The position numbers and the translations under genes are program-made. 64,000 nucleotides of DNA from Perca fluviatilis (lineage: Eukaryota; Chordata; Actinopteri; Perciformes; Percidae), in the NCBI RefSeq assembly GCF_010015445.1, contig NC_053126.1, positions 4,582,249 to 4,646,248 on the forward strand, given 5' to 3'. Below, in pieces: positions 40,011 through 52,341 of the stretch. The notes beneath the pieces are model-generated. The model did not search any database. It had not been told where the DNA came from and worked only from the letters and a program-made list of their open reading frames with translations. Numbering within the stretch: position 1 is the first letter of the stretch; every line of letters begins with the position of its first letter.

Positions 40011-40261
40011 GCTAGCGGTGGGTGCGTCAGACAGAGTTACAACATGCACGGATATGAGAAGGGTATGTATGGACTTGTCTAACTCTGGGGGATACGGGGA
40101 ATAAGCTAAATTCCCAATAAGTCGGCGTGTTCCTTTAAGCAAATCCAACCACAAGTTCTGTCTTCCTCGCAATGTCTGAGTGTCAACAGGTCAGACTATT
40201 ACAGAGATCAGTTTTAGTGGAAGCCGGTGTATGTGACTAACTAAAGCACAATCCTCTAAGC

Positions 40262-40472
40262 CAGTGGTTGCCAAAGGAGGGTCCCCAGCAAAAAGGGGGA
40301 ATCATTTATTTTCACAATAATAAACTTCATACACTTTCTATAATTAAACATCTAAAAGCAAAAATCCTTATAGACGGGAGACCCTGGAACTAAATCTTTT
40401 CAAATGGGGGTCAGTGGTCTAATTTGTGTCAGTTTAGGGGTCCTTGACATGGAAAAGTGTAGGGTGCCAATG
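40262..40472. mobile_element. hAT MITE, 211 bp, perfect 8-bp TSD
   Basis: Ends CAGTGGTTGCCAA and, in reverse, CATTGGCACCC. CTCTAAGC is duplicated exactly on both sides (40254-40261 and 40473-40480). Confidence 0.9.
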
Positions 40473-40896
40473 CTCTAAGCTACTTCAGTTACATTAAGAC
40501 ACTTTTACATAAAAAAACTAGTAAAGAGGCAACTTTTTGGCAGAGTCTGCAGCACAGGCAAATTGAAGCATGAGTTTGGAAAGATACTAGATAAATGATG
40601 GGTAGTATGTAATAGCCTCCCAAACTTTTTAAAAACGAAAAGACAAGCATTCTTATTACATCTCCGCTCTGGAGCCTGTGCTGCAGTGTATTGCTCAAAG
40701 GCACCTTCGCCGAGTTGATAATATCTAATCGGAGTGGCGCCTATAAAGCTTAAGTCTTAAAATGCCTAAAAAGTGAAAATCAGATAGGAGATGAAGATAG
40801 ACGGACCGATACTTGCGGACCAATCAGGTACTATACTATATACAGGATACAGCTGAATATACTGTACATGCACACTTGGTCCTTCTCTCTCTCCTA

Positions 40897-41100
<204 letters not shown>

Positions 41101-41529
41101 TCAATGTCAGTGGCAGCTCCGCAACCGTTTACTCAATTCCCCGAACGTTAAAGTTTCACGGCATGTCAATTTATCCTGTAAACATTTCTCTTTTCAGACA
41201 AACCCACAAACCAGCCAATGTCTAGGCAGGGTTTTTCATAAATAGACAAACATACATTAGCCATCAGCTTCAGACACTTGCAGCTAGAGCCGGTCAATAT
41301 ATCAATATTATATCCATATCGTGATATGAGACTAGATATCGTCTTAGATTTCGGATATCGTAATATCGTGATATGACATAAGTGTCTTTTACTAGTTTTA
41401 AAAGCTGCATTACAGTAAAGTGATGCACTTTTCTGAACTTACCAGACTGTTCTAGCTGTTCAATTATTTGCCTTTTCCCCACTTAGACATGATGTCCACA
41501 TTACTGATGATTATTTATCTAAAATCTAA

Positions 41530-42371
41530 GGGCTAGATTTATCAAGCTGTTTGCGCCTGTTTCCAGGCGCTAATTGGTCGCAAAGACGGACGTAACCGAT
41601 GCGGGCTATTTACAAACAGGGCGCACTTGGGTAAAATGGCAGATTGTCTGCCACATGAGCGAGAAGAGACAAGTTGCGCTTTCAATATGCGTCGTTGTTA
41701 GGGTCCTGGGAAAGTGGGAGTTCCACCCAAAAAGGTGGGAGGATAAGCGCAAAGTGCACCTAATATATATTCCGTGGTATTTATAAAGACTGTCAGTAAG
41801 AGCGCGCCTCTATTCTGCGGGGGAAATTCTCCGCCTCTTAAAAGCAGGTCTAAACCAGCCGCAGTCGAGTTTCCTCGTAGACCTTTATGCCGCTGGTGAA
41901 ATGGCAACAGTAATTTGAGAGTAGGTGAGGCTGAAAATATTTTTAACACAAGAATCACACTTTGTCAGTGAACACAACATCATTTAGCGTTACAGATCAA
42001 GCAGCCATGCAATATTAGAGTTACTGGAAGAAATCAAAGATGAAATTGAATCTCCCACTCAGCGTTCACATCCCATTCCACCAGTTGTTAAACTCCTCGC
42101 TACATTACAAATATTGGCATCAGAATCATTTCAAACAGTCATAGCATCAGCAGTGGGAAATATCGCAGTCTGCACTCAGCCATATCATAGCACCAGTACC
42201 GCTTTACTACAGCGCAATTTACGGTCTAGTGGGCGGAGAAAGACGCTGATTGGCTGATGGGTGTCAGGGTTGATAAATACTACGCAAAACGTGGAAGCAT
42301 AGCTTGCGCTATTACCGAACTCGCATAAACAGACGCAACGCAAACTGCGCTAGTGTTAGTAAATTAGGCCC
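41530..42371. mobile_element. PIF/Harbinger-type element, internally deleted
   Basis: Ends GGGCTAGATTTATCAA and, in reverse, GGGCCTAATTTACTAA. Flanking triplets TAA and TGA are close to the 3-bp TWA duplication of this superfamily. Assignment rests on the transposase piece at 41991-42182. Confidence 0.8.
41991..42182 (+). pseudogene. Harbinger transposase N-terminal remnant
   Basis: The frame reads YRSSSHAILELLEEIKDEIE, SPTQRSHPIPPVVKLLATLQ, ILASESFQTVIASAVGNIAV, CTQP. The LLEEIKDDI..R.H.IPP..K.LA.L...A.GSFQ.V pattern is that of HARBI1-like transposases before the DDE core. A stop (TAG) precedes it and the catalytic region is absent. Confidence 0.8.
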
Positions 42372-42599
42372 TGAGTGTGAAGATATTTTGTTCAAGCACC
42401 AATTTTCAACCCTAGAATATCGCCGAAATATCGATATCGAGGTATTTGGTCAAGAATATCGTGATATCTGATTGGCTCCATATCGCCCAGCCCTACTTGC
42501 AGCAGTGATGATTTTAAAACTGGACTGAAGAATTCATTAATTTTAGAAATGATCTATCCAATCATCCCAGGCTCAATGTGTGGTTCACCGTTATTGATG

Positions 42600-43140
42600 C
42601 AATCTTAAAAGAACAGTTCCACATTTTGGGAGATGCGCTTATTTGCTTATTTGTGTTGAGTTAGATGAAACGATTGCTACGACTCTCATGTCTGTAAATC
42701 AAATATGAAGCTACAGCCAGCTGCCGGTTAGCTTAGCTTAGCACAAAGCCTTAAAAAAAAGGGGCGAACATCTAGCTCGGTACTGTCCACCTCTAAAGCT
42801 CACCAACACATTACACCATATAAGTGTTAAAACGTTCAGCTTATTTTTTACTAGGAGTTATGTGCTCAACTTTTTCTTGGCTGGGAGCAGTTGCCAGGCA
42901 ACCAACTGAGATCCGAGCAAGTTATTAGTCATAGTTCATAACCCCTTGTTGTTCTTACACTTACACAGTTTATGTTCAGATAGATAAACAAAAGATAAAG
43001 TGTTAACAAGTGAGGTGCTAGTTGGGGGATTTTGTTATCATTGGACAGAGCCATGCTAGCTGTTTCCCCCTGTTACTAGTCTTTGTGCTAAGCTAAGCTA
43101 AGCGCCTTTTCTGCATGACTGACTACCAAATTATCAAGGA
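42600..43140. mobile_element. foldback-type MITE with TTAGC motifs
   Basis: Starts near TTAAAAGAACAGTTCCACAT. It contains GGTTAGCTTAGCTTAGCACA (42727) and its inverse TTTGTGCTAAGCTAAGCTAA (43083), so the halves can pair. A related end occurs at 61685-61775. Confidence 0.55.
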
Positions 43141-43187
43141 AGTAACAACATAGTAAGCACTCATCCATCCTCATTTACCATCATCAC

Positions 43188-43510
43188 GGTGGCAGTAGTG
43201 GCCTAAATGTTAGAGACGCAAGTTTTTGACCAAGAGGTCGCCGGTTCAATCCCCAGACCGACAATAAAATCTGGGTGGGGAAAGTGAAAGAGCAGCGCTT
43301 GTCCCTCCCTCATTACCACCACTGAGGTGCCCTTTAGCAAGGCCCTTAACCTCCAACCGCTCCAGTGGCCAGCAGATCAGACTGTGGTCGTACTGGGCAG
43401 CTTCCAGGTATGAATGTGGAACTGTGTGAATGTGATCAGGGCGTTCCTGCTAAAAGAGAGGCTGCCTCTCAGTGAACCTCCCCTGAATAAATAAAGGTTA
43501 AAAAAAAAAA
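43188..43510 (+). mobile_element. tRNA-derived SINE
   Basis: GGTGGCAGTAGTGGCCTAAA carries an A-box-like segment; B box GGTTCAATCCC lies at 43243-43253. The body reads TTTAGCAAGGCCCTTAACCT. It ends AATAAATAAAGGTTAAAAAA. TCATCAC flanks both sides (43181-43187 and 43515-43521). RNA polymerase III promoter boxes look nearly intact. Confidence 0.85.
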
Positions 43511-43916
43511 TTCTTCATCACATCATCATGTCTGGGAGTTTCTAAATATTAAATAATATCTTCTCCTCTAGCGAATTTGTATAAACATGTCAATTAAAAA
43601 AAAAAAAAAATTAAATTTGCTCTTTAAATAAGCAAATACAAATTAAATCTTTCAAAATCAAATATGTATTATTAATATGTATATGTATTTTTTTATATCT
43701 AGCTGGACACATGACTAGATAAAAAAAACACATTTAAATTGTTGAATATTTGGTTACATCACCTAAAAGATTTTTAAGTCTTGTTGTGTCCCATAACGAC
43801 AAGTCCTAAAGCGAGCTCTGGAGAGAGGGGCGAGGAAAGGAGGCACAAAAATATGCAATGCAGCTTATGTAACGTAAAAACAAGTACTATATAATGCACC
43901 ACAACAGCTTGACAGA

Positions 43917-43920
<4 letters not shown>

Positions 43921-43968
<48 letters not shown>

Positions 43969-44080
43969 GCAGAGAAAGAGAAACCGAGAGAAAGCAGCAT
44001 TGTTTCTGTCAGGTGAAATCATTTCACCTCTCTTCAACTGAACACAACACACACAGACACACACACACACACACACACAG

Positions 44081-44113
<33 letters not shown>

Positions 44114-44236
44114 GCTGTATTCTCTTGCAGTGATTATGGTGAACGTGCGTGGGAGTGTGTAAGTGTGTGTATATGAGGATAAACAGGAATGTTTATGTCA
44201 GGTGAACTCAGATCACTTCACTGTCATCCCACACAT

Positions 44237-44269
<33 letters not shown>

Positions 44270-44415
44270 CACTCTTAACTCTTTCACCCTTTACTCTCTC
44301 TTCTTCCCTCCCTCTTTTGCTCTCTGACTGTTTCCATGGAAACACTCTGCCTCAAAACCGTGCACACAATACATATATATATATGTACAGTAGATGAATA
44401 TATAAATGACAAAAA

Positions 44416-44448
<33 letters not shown>
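43921..44448. repeat. cluster of TG/CA microsatellites
   Basis: (TG)n at 43921-43964, (CA)n at 44046-44112, 44238-44272 and (TG)n at 44416-44448. The opposite orientations allow local CA/TG pairing in the transcript. Confidence 0.95.
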
Positions 44449-45233
44449 TGTAAAGGACTGGCTTGGTGCTGATGGGGTCTGTATACAGCGGACTGCGTCC
44501 TGTATCAGGACACACGATCACCAGCAGAACCAGTTTGTGCGGCTCTATCTTGACATTACACACCACCTCAATGCTGCACTCAGAGTTCAAACGGTTTCAC
44601 CTTTAACCGCGTCTGACCTTCTAAGCTGGAACAGATCACAGATCAGATCAGGAGGAAGCCACGCAGAAACCCAATAGTCTAATTTAAATGTTTAGGGTTT
44701 ATTTTTTTGTTTCCATGACTCTAACCAGATCCTATGTATCCTATGGCGGTGTGATTTATGTTATAATCCAGCAACTACTCCAATGCCAGCTTCCGCATTC
44801 TATTTCCTGTATTAAATATTGATATTTTCAATGGGCTGTGATGAGCAGAATCATCCGGCATCATAGCGTCTCATGCAGTCCCGTGTGTCCAGCTAACTGC
44901 CCCGTCCTGCAGGGCCTTGGCACAGATACAAAGTGCACAGAATCTGCTGCATAAATCATAAGCCATTTACAAAATGACATGATGCTGCGGCCCCTTTAAT
45001 CTTTACCGAGCAAGCTATTGTTACGTGCAACAATGTGGGGCCTTTGTGTGTGTGTCTACGTGTGTGTGTGTGTCTACGTGTGTGTGCGTCCTACACACGT
45101 TGACAGCAGTAACGGAGCGAAACACAAGCATATGTGTGTTGCTATGGCACCCACAACCACTGTGACTTCCAAGCCAATCTGCTGTGTTACTATGGTAACG
45201 GTAATCTCACAGAGGGTGGGAGGGAAATTGAGA

Positions 45234-45234
45234 A

Positions 45235-45268
<34 letters not shown>

Positions 45269-45286
45269 AAGAGAAAGAGAGAGGTT
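45234..45286. repeat. (GA)n microsatellite
   Basis: GA run with occasional GG and AAA interruptions. Confidence 0.9.
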
Positions 45287-45555
45287 GAATGGGAGATATT
45301 ACTACTAGACCGCAGCGCTCTCTTTCCTCTCCTCTCTCATCACACTGGGTTTACAGGAAGGTTCCAAATTCGCTTTGTGTCACCTCCTCGGCACTTCCTG
45401 TATCGTGACCAATCAAACTGGACACACATTTGCCTGCACACACTTCAACAGTGAGGGTTTACTCAGCATGTACGCTCTTTTTTTTTTTTACATTCGCATA
45501 TACTGTAGGGCTCAACAGTGACCACCCACTTTTTTTTAACAACTCTGGTTCCGAC

Positions 45556-46446
45556 ATAGCCTGGTTGTCACTCTCAGTTGTAACGGAGAGTGGGTCTGGG
45601 CAAGCTTCATTCACAGCCCATTTCCAAAGGGGCGTCACCAACGGACGCTGTCGGTACACAATCCGTGCTGCCTGCACAATCCGTTCTGCGCATGCACAAG
45701 ATGATTATCCTGTCTTACGAGTTCTCTTAATACCTCCATGGGATTTACGACACTGCACGATCTGTCATAGTTGTAGCGGTCTGCCATTAGCCTCATGGAT
45801 GTATTAAGTTAGCCTCCACCGGGAAGCTAACGCTAGTTTAGCTAACAGCTAATTCGGCTAACCGCTAGCTGACAGCTTGATTCAGTCTGAAATAACATTA
45901 TCTCAAACTAAACACTGGGAAAAGCAGACTACAGCTAAATTAAGACTTTACAGTAATAACAATAAAGACAAGTATTGAGTGATATTTTAAATGAAGTAAA
46001 GTAGAACTGACGTAACAGCTGTTATATATTTTAACGGTTATTTTCAGGTTGAAGGGTCTTTTACATGCTGTCTCAGCTAGCGGTTAGCCAAATTAGCTGT
46101 TAGCTAAACTAACGTTAGCTTGCCTGTGGAGGCTAACGGCAGACCGCTACAACTACGACCGGAAACGTGGAACAGACGCCGCTCAAATGCCTCTGGGCGC
46201 AATTGGATAGTCCTTCAACCAATCAGACCAACGTTCTGGGTGACGTAGCAGCGACAGCGGCATCACCGGGCTGCTGCGCTTCAGGTGGCCGTCAAAAAGC
46301 TGCTCTCACCGTCGCTGCGCTATCGTCATCGTGTAAAGACCTTGATTTGGAAAAATTGGAAATGGGCTTGAATGGGCTGTTGGCCAGAAGGACTTGCAGA
46401 ACAAATCTCAAATTTGCCGGAAGTTCGTCAGGGTTTTCCCAGGCTA
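45556..46446. mobile_element. hAT MITE split by R2 copy 1
   Basis: Ends ATAGCCTGG and, in reverse, TAGCCTGGGAAAACCCTGAC. The 8-bp flanks GTTCCGAC (45548-45555) and GTTCCGAA (46447-46454) differ at one base. R2 sits at 45649-46174, with GACGC duplicated at the insertion point. Confidence 0.8.
45649..46174. mobile_element. R2 family copy 1, 526 bp, TG...CA, 5-bp TSD
   Basis: Starts TGTCGGTACACAATCCGTGC and ends AAACGTGGAACA. GACGC is duplicated exactly (45644-45648 and 46175-46179). Interior inverted halves: GCTAACAGCTAATTCGGCTA near 45839 pairs with TAGCCAAATTAGCTGTTAGC near 46086. Family unrecognised. Confidence 0.85.
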
Positions 46447-46494
46447 GTTCCGAAAATGAATTTTCCAAATTAAATTGCTCCATTGACGTTTCAT

Positions 46495-46672
46495 TCAAGC
46501 AACACTATGTAACTTTTAGCCCTACAGGTTGTCTAATTGGAACTACAACTCGCACTACCCGACGCGAGTTGTAGTTCCAATGAGACAACCTGTAGGGGGA
46601 CCGTCCCCCTACAGGTTGTCTCATTGGAACTACAGCTGCAGCTAAACGTTACATAGTGTTGCTTTAAATGCT
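46495..46672. mobile_element. foldback MITE with three alternating arms
   Basis: Ends CAAGCAACACTATGTAAC and, in reverse, AAAGCAACACTATGTAACGT. Inside, CTACAGGTTGTCT.ATTGGAA occurs at about 46524, inverted at about 46571 and direct again at about 46610, so alternative hairpins can form. Confidence 0.8.
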
Positions 46673-47215
46673 TATATAAAGAGTTTCAAGCCTGGAACCG
46701 AGCCAACAAGCTGCGAGATGAATCATGACCATAAAAACATTTGATTCACAAATTTCTTTCTTAAAACAAGGTTAATGTCATACGGACTTCTGGCGTCTAA
46801 AGGAGCGTACACCTTTGTTTCACAGTCCCGTAGCTCGTGGTCAGACTACCTTGGATGGTTTAGACATTGTGGCTAACAATCAAAATCCTTATGGCGAAAA
46901 CGAATGGGATTTTGTTTTTTAACTACCGGAACCACGCTGTTGATCTCTATACAGTAAATCCACATCTGGAAGCTGCCAGTTAGTCCTCTTGTGGGCCACT
47001 GAGCAGGTCCACTGGGGCAGCTGGGTGTTAAGTCCCTTGCTTGAAGCTGGATGACAGATTCCCCGCCTTCTTTGCCATGCCAGAGACACAAATAAAGATG
47101 TGAACACAAACCTACCCCCATGCTCAGAAATAGCCCCCACCCTTACACTGAACAAAGGCAATCAACACTGTTCTGCTCATCTACCTCATGTATAGTTCAA
47201 TCTTACAATTACAAT

Positions 47216-47516
47216 ATTGTTATTAATAGAGTACCATTGCACTGAACTGCCTTGCACTATATTTATATTTAAATCTTAAATCTCTGACTATACTGATATT
47301 GCACTATTCCTTCCCTCTCTTCAATTGCCATTGTATATTTTTTGTACATTTGTAAATTTGATTGTATTGTTATACTGTATACTTAACAGTATTTTTTTCT
47401 ATTTCTTACTGTCCTTTCTGTCTTTATTCTGTATATGTTAAGTGAGTGGGAGTAGAGTGTTGAGTCAAATCCCATTGAGTTTGTTTAACCTGGCCAATAA
47501 AGCTGATTCTGATTCG
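47216..47516 (+). mobile_element. LINE 3' end fragment
   Basis: AT-rich 3' UTR-like DNA ending CTGGCCAATAAAGCTGATTC TGATTC, the usual tail of L2/CR1-like fish retroposons. No coding part recognised. Confidence 0.6.
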
Positions 47517-47519
47517 GTC

Positions 47520-48226
47520 TATATTTTAAAGCTACTGTACGTGTCATTAAATGGCATGACGTAACGTGCATGCTAAGAATGCTACGCACACATCCAGCCA
47601 CCCACTAAACCCCTTGCTTTGATATGCCGCTGAACTCGTCCAGGTTCCAGCTCAAAGCTCTGAGAGAGGGAATCTCAGCGGTACTGTACAGCAGGTGAAT
47701 TCAAATTCAAACAGCAGCAGCAGCTGTCTCCACCTGGCGAACCAAAGCCAGTGACGCTGACCGGACTCTACGGTAACAGTACCTCCGTCGTTAAAGCTGC
47801 AGTGGGAAGAATGCAAAAAAATATAACAGAACTTGAATAATAGTGAGACTATTCCTTCAGCTCTCCCTCTCCCCCTCTTTGTCACACGGGCAATGCATTC
47901 GCAGAGCAGCCAATTGGAATAGTCTCTCCCTCTGCAACCACCTGCGATTGGCCAAAGTCTCCCGTGATGGCTAGATTTTCTAAAGCCTGAAAACAGAGCC
48001 AAAGAGGAGGTGCAGAAGTCTAGTTTTCTCTCAGAGCCCTTGAATTACAATATGCTGAAGAATTTCATAGAATCTTTGTCCAACAACGGTACAATATGTA
48101 TAACAATAGTAACGCGCCTGCCACAGCTTTAACTGCCTCGCATTTTTGCAGACATTTCAACGAATCTTTCCTTCTATTTCCTTTTATTTGAGAACCCTCG
48201 CCGTTGTAAATCAAAACAACTTAGTG

Positions 48227-48230
<4 letters not shown>
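47520..48230. other. intron DNA with possible MITE
   Basis: TTAAAGCTGCAGTGGGAAGA at 47790 looks like a TTAA-type MITE end, but the partner end was not identified. A (CA)n run follows. Confidence 0.35.

Positions 48231-48302
<72 letters not shown>
48231..48302. repeat. (CA)n microsatellite
   Basis: Nearly pure CA run; another (TG)n lies at 48599-48628. Confidence 0.9.
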
Positions 48303-48597
48303 GCCATGCTAACTCCATGGCCTGACACAGATACGTTTTAGCGCATGTTCTGGTGTGAATAATGGACGAGTTGTGTGAAATATTGATGACTCAGTTTTAA
48401 TAAATTAACCCCGACGTGAATTAGTCATGAATTACACTCCTTAGCAATTACCGTGGTGCAATGTACTTATTGGGTTTTTGGAGGAGGAATCTATATGGAG
48501 AATGATAACATGCCCCATATGGCAGACACAGATACTGTAAGCTTTGCCGCTGCATGAACACTTGGGGTATACAGTGTGAATGTGAGGGGAGGTGTGA

Positions 48598-48631
<34 letters not shown>

Positions 48632-49328
48632 CATCTAGTGGCATGTGTGTATTCAGACATGGGAACTGAATGTGTAAACAGTGTAATAAATTGTGCTAAT
48701 GGGAAGAGAGCAAAGAGATGACAAAACAGGAACAGCTATACAGAATGGAGGGGAGAACATTCGATTTATTTTTGAAAAATGATAAACAGCACTTAATTAA
48801 AAGTAATCATAATGCAATCCATTCAAAATGGTAGCCCTTAAACAGAGTGGATTCTCTATATTTCAGAGATTATTGATAAAAGACTTGAGGCAATATTGTT
48901 CTCCTCTTTTTCTAATTTCTGAGCATTTGGAATAACACTTCATAAGCCTTAAAGGGCAAACTTAACTTATAAGAATGGAGAATTATAAAAGCCTGCAGAA
49001 GAAGGAATTGAGGGGAATAAGGAAACAGTAAAGAGAAAGAGAGAAAATAATGTGATAAGAACAGAAGGAGAGGCAATGATTATGTGAGATAAAATAAAGT
49101 AGAGAACTGAATAAACCTGGCAGAGAAAAAGCGATTTAGTGACAGAGACAGAGAGGCAGCGATAAAAATAAAGAGAAGGAAGCAGGAGGAAAGAGGAGAG
49201 CATCCTGACCTAGTTCCAATCAAGCCCCATCACAAACAGGTACCTTTTTAACACCTCCCACTGGCCTGCCCCACAAACACACACTCATCTGGCCTTTATA
49301 GACTCTAGCTAAGTCTGGAACAGCAAGA

Positions 49329-49752
<424 letters not shown>

Positions 49753-49759
49753 TACTGAA

Positions 49760-51010
49760 AGCCTCACTGGGGGCCACAGAAGTTCAAAAATGTCCACAGA
49801 GCTTAAAAGCACTTGACACCTTTCCAACTCCAAGCTCATTTGGAACCTGTCCACGTCTGGCAAGGTCAGGCCCGCTGTTGTCAAACTCATGATTCTCACA
49901 CTGTTGTGTATTGCTCACCAGCGGCCTCTCGTTCTATCTCTCTCCCTCACTCTCTGTCTCTGCTCTCTTCTTCCTCTTTCTGCTATCTTTATTTGTCAGG
50001 CTCATACTGTAGCATTAGCTGGAATGTCACAGAGCTGGCAACAGTAGACTTAATTTACTTAGCCGAGCGACGCGTCCTTCTCTTGTGGTATTCTACGAAG
50101 CTCTAAGGGGCCGGACAAGGAAATGCTAAGCAGAGAGGGATCGGCATAATGTGTGGCTTATAGAGTCAAGTAGATGGCCGTGACCATACAGCAACTCTTC
50201 ATCAGTCAACAGCAGACTGAAATGTAAACTAGATATGATTTACATATTTCGATGCATCCCTTACTGACCTTAGCCGTTTGTCAATCTACAAGCTTGAAAG
50301 GCATGTGATGTGTGATGGGAACTACAAAGTCATGTGTGATCATCTCCATTAGTCACAAAGTAAGTATCAGACTGGGATACACACAGCTGTAGAGACCCAG
50401 AAATGTAGTTTTTTCAGTGTGGCACGTCTGTACTTGCTCATAACATGCAGCATTTCACAAAGATGTAAAATGAATGATCAACAAGTGTCGTCCTCCTTTC
50501 CTTCACAATCTTCTGCCCTGCTTCCGATATTTAAATATGAATTTTCCACTTAAAAAAATCTACTGTCTGTCTCGGATTAAATCTGAAGCGAGCATGGCCG
50601 ATTTTAGACCCTTTTTAGGGGGGCTCAAGCCTAAATTTCATCTCACCCCCCCTAAAAATTACAATAAATTTAATTATTTTTTAAAATACGTTCACATATG
50701 AACTCAGCTATAACAATTCATTTAGGTGTTATTGCAATTAAGAGTTCATCAAAATAGTTAGTATGCACCTAGTCTATATCCACGACGTCCCACTTCCGGG
50801 ACTTTTTGGCCATATAGCCTTCTCACCTCCAGTTTGGTCCACATAAAGCCCAAAAAAAGTCAGCAAAGAAGTTCCTTAGCCATCATAGAATAACACATTT
50901 TTAAAAACCAGCCGACTTACAACAAACTGTTTCGGATGTCCGTTACCTGCCTCTTCCTTTGTGTTGGCGCTCTAGCCTCTGGTGGATTTGTGAGGACTAT
51001 GGTTAACTGC
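49760..51010. other. intron DNA, unclassified
   Basis: No coding similarity. CCCTTTTTAGGGGGGCTCAAGC near 50612 looks like a piece of a repeat whose ends I could not define. Confidence 0.4.
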
Positions 51011-51014
51011 TCCT

Positions 51015-51102
51015 CAGATCTCTGCAGGGTAAATCCAGACAGCTAGCTAGACTATCTGTCCAATCTGAGTTTTCTGTTGCACGACTAAAACAACTTTTGA
51101 AC
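51015..51102. repeat. interspersed repeat segment shared with the right window edge
   Basis: AGATCTCTGCAGGGTAAATC through AAACAACTTTTGAACG is almost identical to 63858-63944. It continues to the right as a MITE-like sequence with AAGATATGCCAATAAACCAG and CCAGACCCTCCTCCGCAGCA at about 51300. Confidence 0.75.
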
Positions 51103-51313
51103 GTACACATGTTCCACCAAAACAAGTTCCTTCCTGAGGCTATTTTGCAGAGGCACCGTTGCGCCGTACGGCACTTAGCGCTGCCCATGACGATTTGGAT
51201 TGGTTTAAAGATATGCCAATAAACCAGAGCATGTTTCTCTCCCATCCAGGAATGTGTGTGGACTCACCAGACCCTCCTCCGCAGCACTGTGGAGGAAGAG
51301 GGTTAGGGGTCAA

Positions 51314-51477
51314 AGGACTTAGTGAAAAGAAATGTTTTGAGGTGCTTTTTGAACACGGCAGGGATGGGACAGAGCGGACTTGGATTGGTAGACTGTTCCA
51401 GAGTGTTGGAGCATTGGTAGAGAAAGCCAAACGAAAGTCAATGAAACAGCTCATTTGTGTGATGCCCTGTTGTGTTC
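51314..51477 (-). pseudogene. L2/CR1-type LINE reverse-transcriptase C-terminal fragment
   Basis: The minus strand reads FRLAFSTNAPTLWNSLPIQV RSVPSLPCSKSTSKHFF. The motif FS..AP.LWNSLP..(I/V)RS..SL..FK..LK..LF is the C-terminal signature of L2/CR1-like ORF2 proteins. It is cut by the palindromic element at 51478. Confidence 0.8.
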
Positions 51478-51481
51478 TTAA

Positions 51482-52337
51482 AGTGATGGTTCGGAGTAAT
51501 TTACCCTAGGGTCCTTTGCCTCCATGACCTCGAGCCAAACACCCCCCCAGAAGCTTTTTTCACCTGGGTCTAACACTGGGCGAGTTAGCGTAGAGTAGCG
51601 TTAGCCGCTGAGTAGCTTAGCGCGGGGCTAATGGACCCACGTTTGTATCTCTTAAATGACCCCACTAATAATGCCCGAAATGATACCAAAGGTCTAATTC
51701 ACACATTATATATAGTATTATCTATACGATTGGAAAGTTTGTCGCACATAAGAAGTTTATGAACACTTGCCTGCTCTCTTCTGCTCTCTGTTGCTGCTGC
51801 TGCTGCTACCTGCAGTTAGACGAGTGCTTAGGGCCGTCTATAAATTACTACACCGAAAAGAGATACAACAAAAATATGTATTAATTTAATGATTAAATAA
51901 GGTAATGTCTCCAAACTTACCTCAATTATTACTTGTCTCCTGCTAGTTATATTACAGCACTTACTTTAAAAAATAAGTTAAATTAAAAAATATTTTTGTT
52001 GCATCTCTTTTCGGTGTTGTAATTTGTAGACGTCCCTAAGCACTCGTCTCACAGCAGCAACAACAACAGCAGAGAGCAGAAGCAAGCAGGCAAGTGTTAT
52101 TTACATAAACTTCTGGTGTACTTACAAACTTTCCAATCCATCGTTTTATGAGTGCATAACCTATTTGTAGATATAACGTGGGTCCATTAGCCCCTGCGCT
52201 AAGCTATTCAGCGGCTAAAGCTACTCTACGCTAACTCGCCCAATGTTAGACCCAGGTGAAAAAAGCTTCTGGGGGGGTGTTTGGCTCGAGGTCATGGTGC
52301 AAAGGACCCTAGGGTGAAACTACTCAGAACCATCACT
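51482..52337. mobile_element. 856-bp near-palindrome flanked by TTAA
   Basis: Left arm begins AGTGATGGTTCGGAGTAATT and the right arm in reverse begins AGTGATGGTTCTGAGTAGTT. The arms (each about 400 bp) match through CTCGAGCCAAACACCCCCCC, CTGGGTCTAACA and GAAAAGAGAT.CAACAAAAAT, leaving a short AT-rich middle. TTAA lies at 51478-51481 and 52338-52341. No open frame of note. Confidence 0.9.
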
Positions 52338-52341
52338 TTAA

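Larger units (their letters stand above)
41285..42495. mobile_element. hAT element split by a Harbinger insertion
   Basis: Ends TAGAGCCGGTCAATAT and, in reverse, TAGGGCTGGGCGATATGG, interior rich in ATATCG. CTTGCAGC is an exact 8-bp duplication (41277-41284 and 42496-42503). It is interrupted at 41530-42371. Confidence 0.9.

Noticed and set aside
46167..46574. 135-residue plus-strand frame
   Set aside because: It runs across the boundary of two transposons (R2 end and hAT) and so is not a gene.
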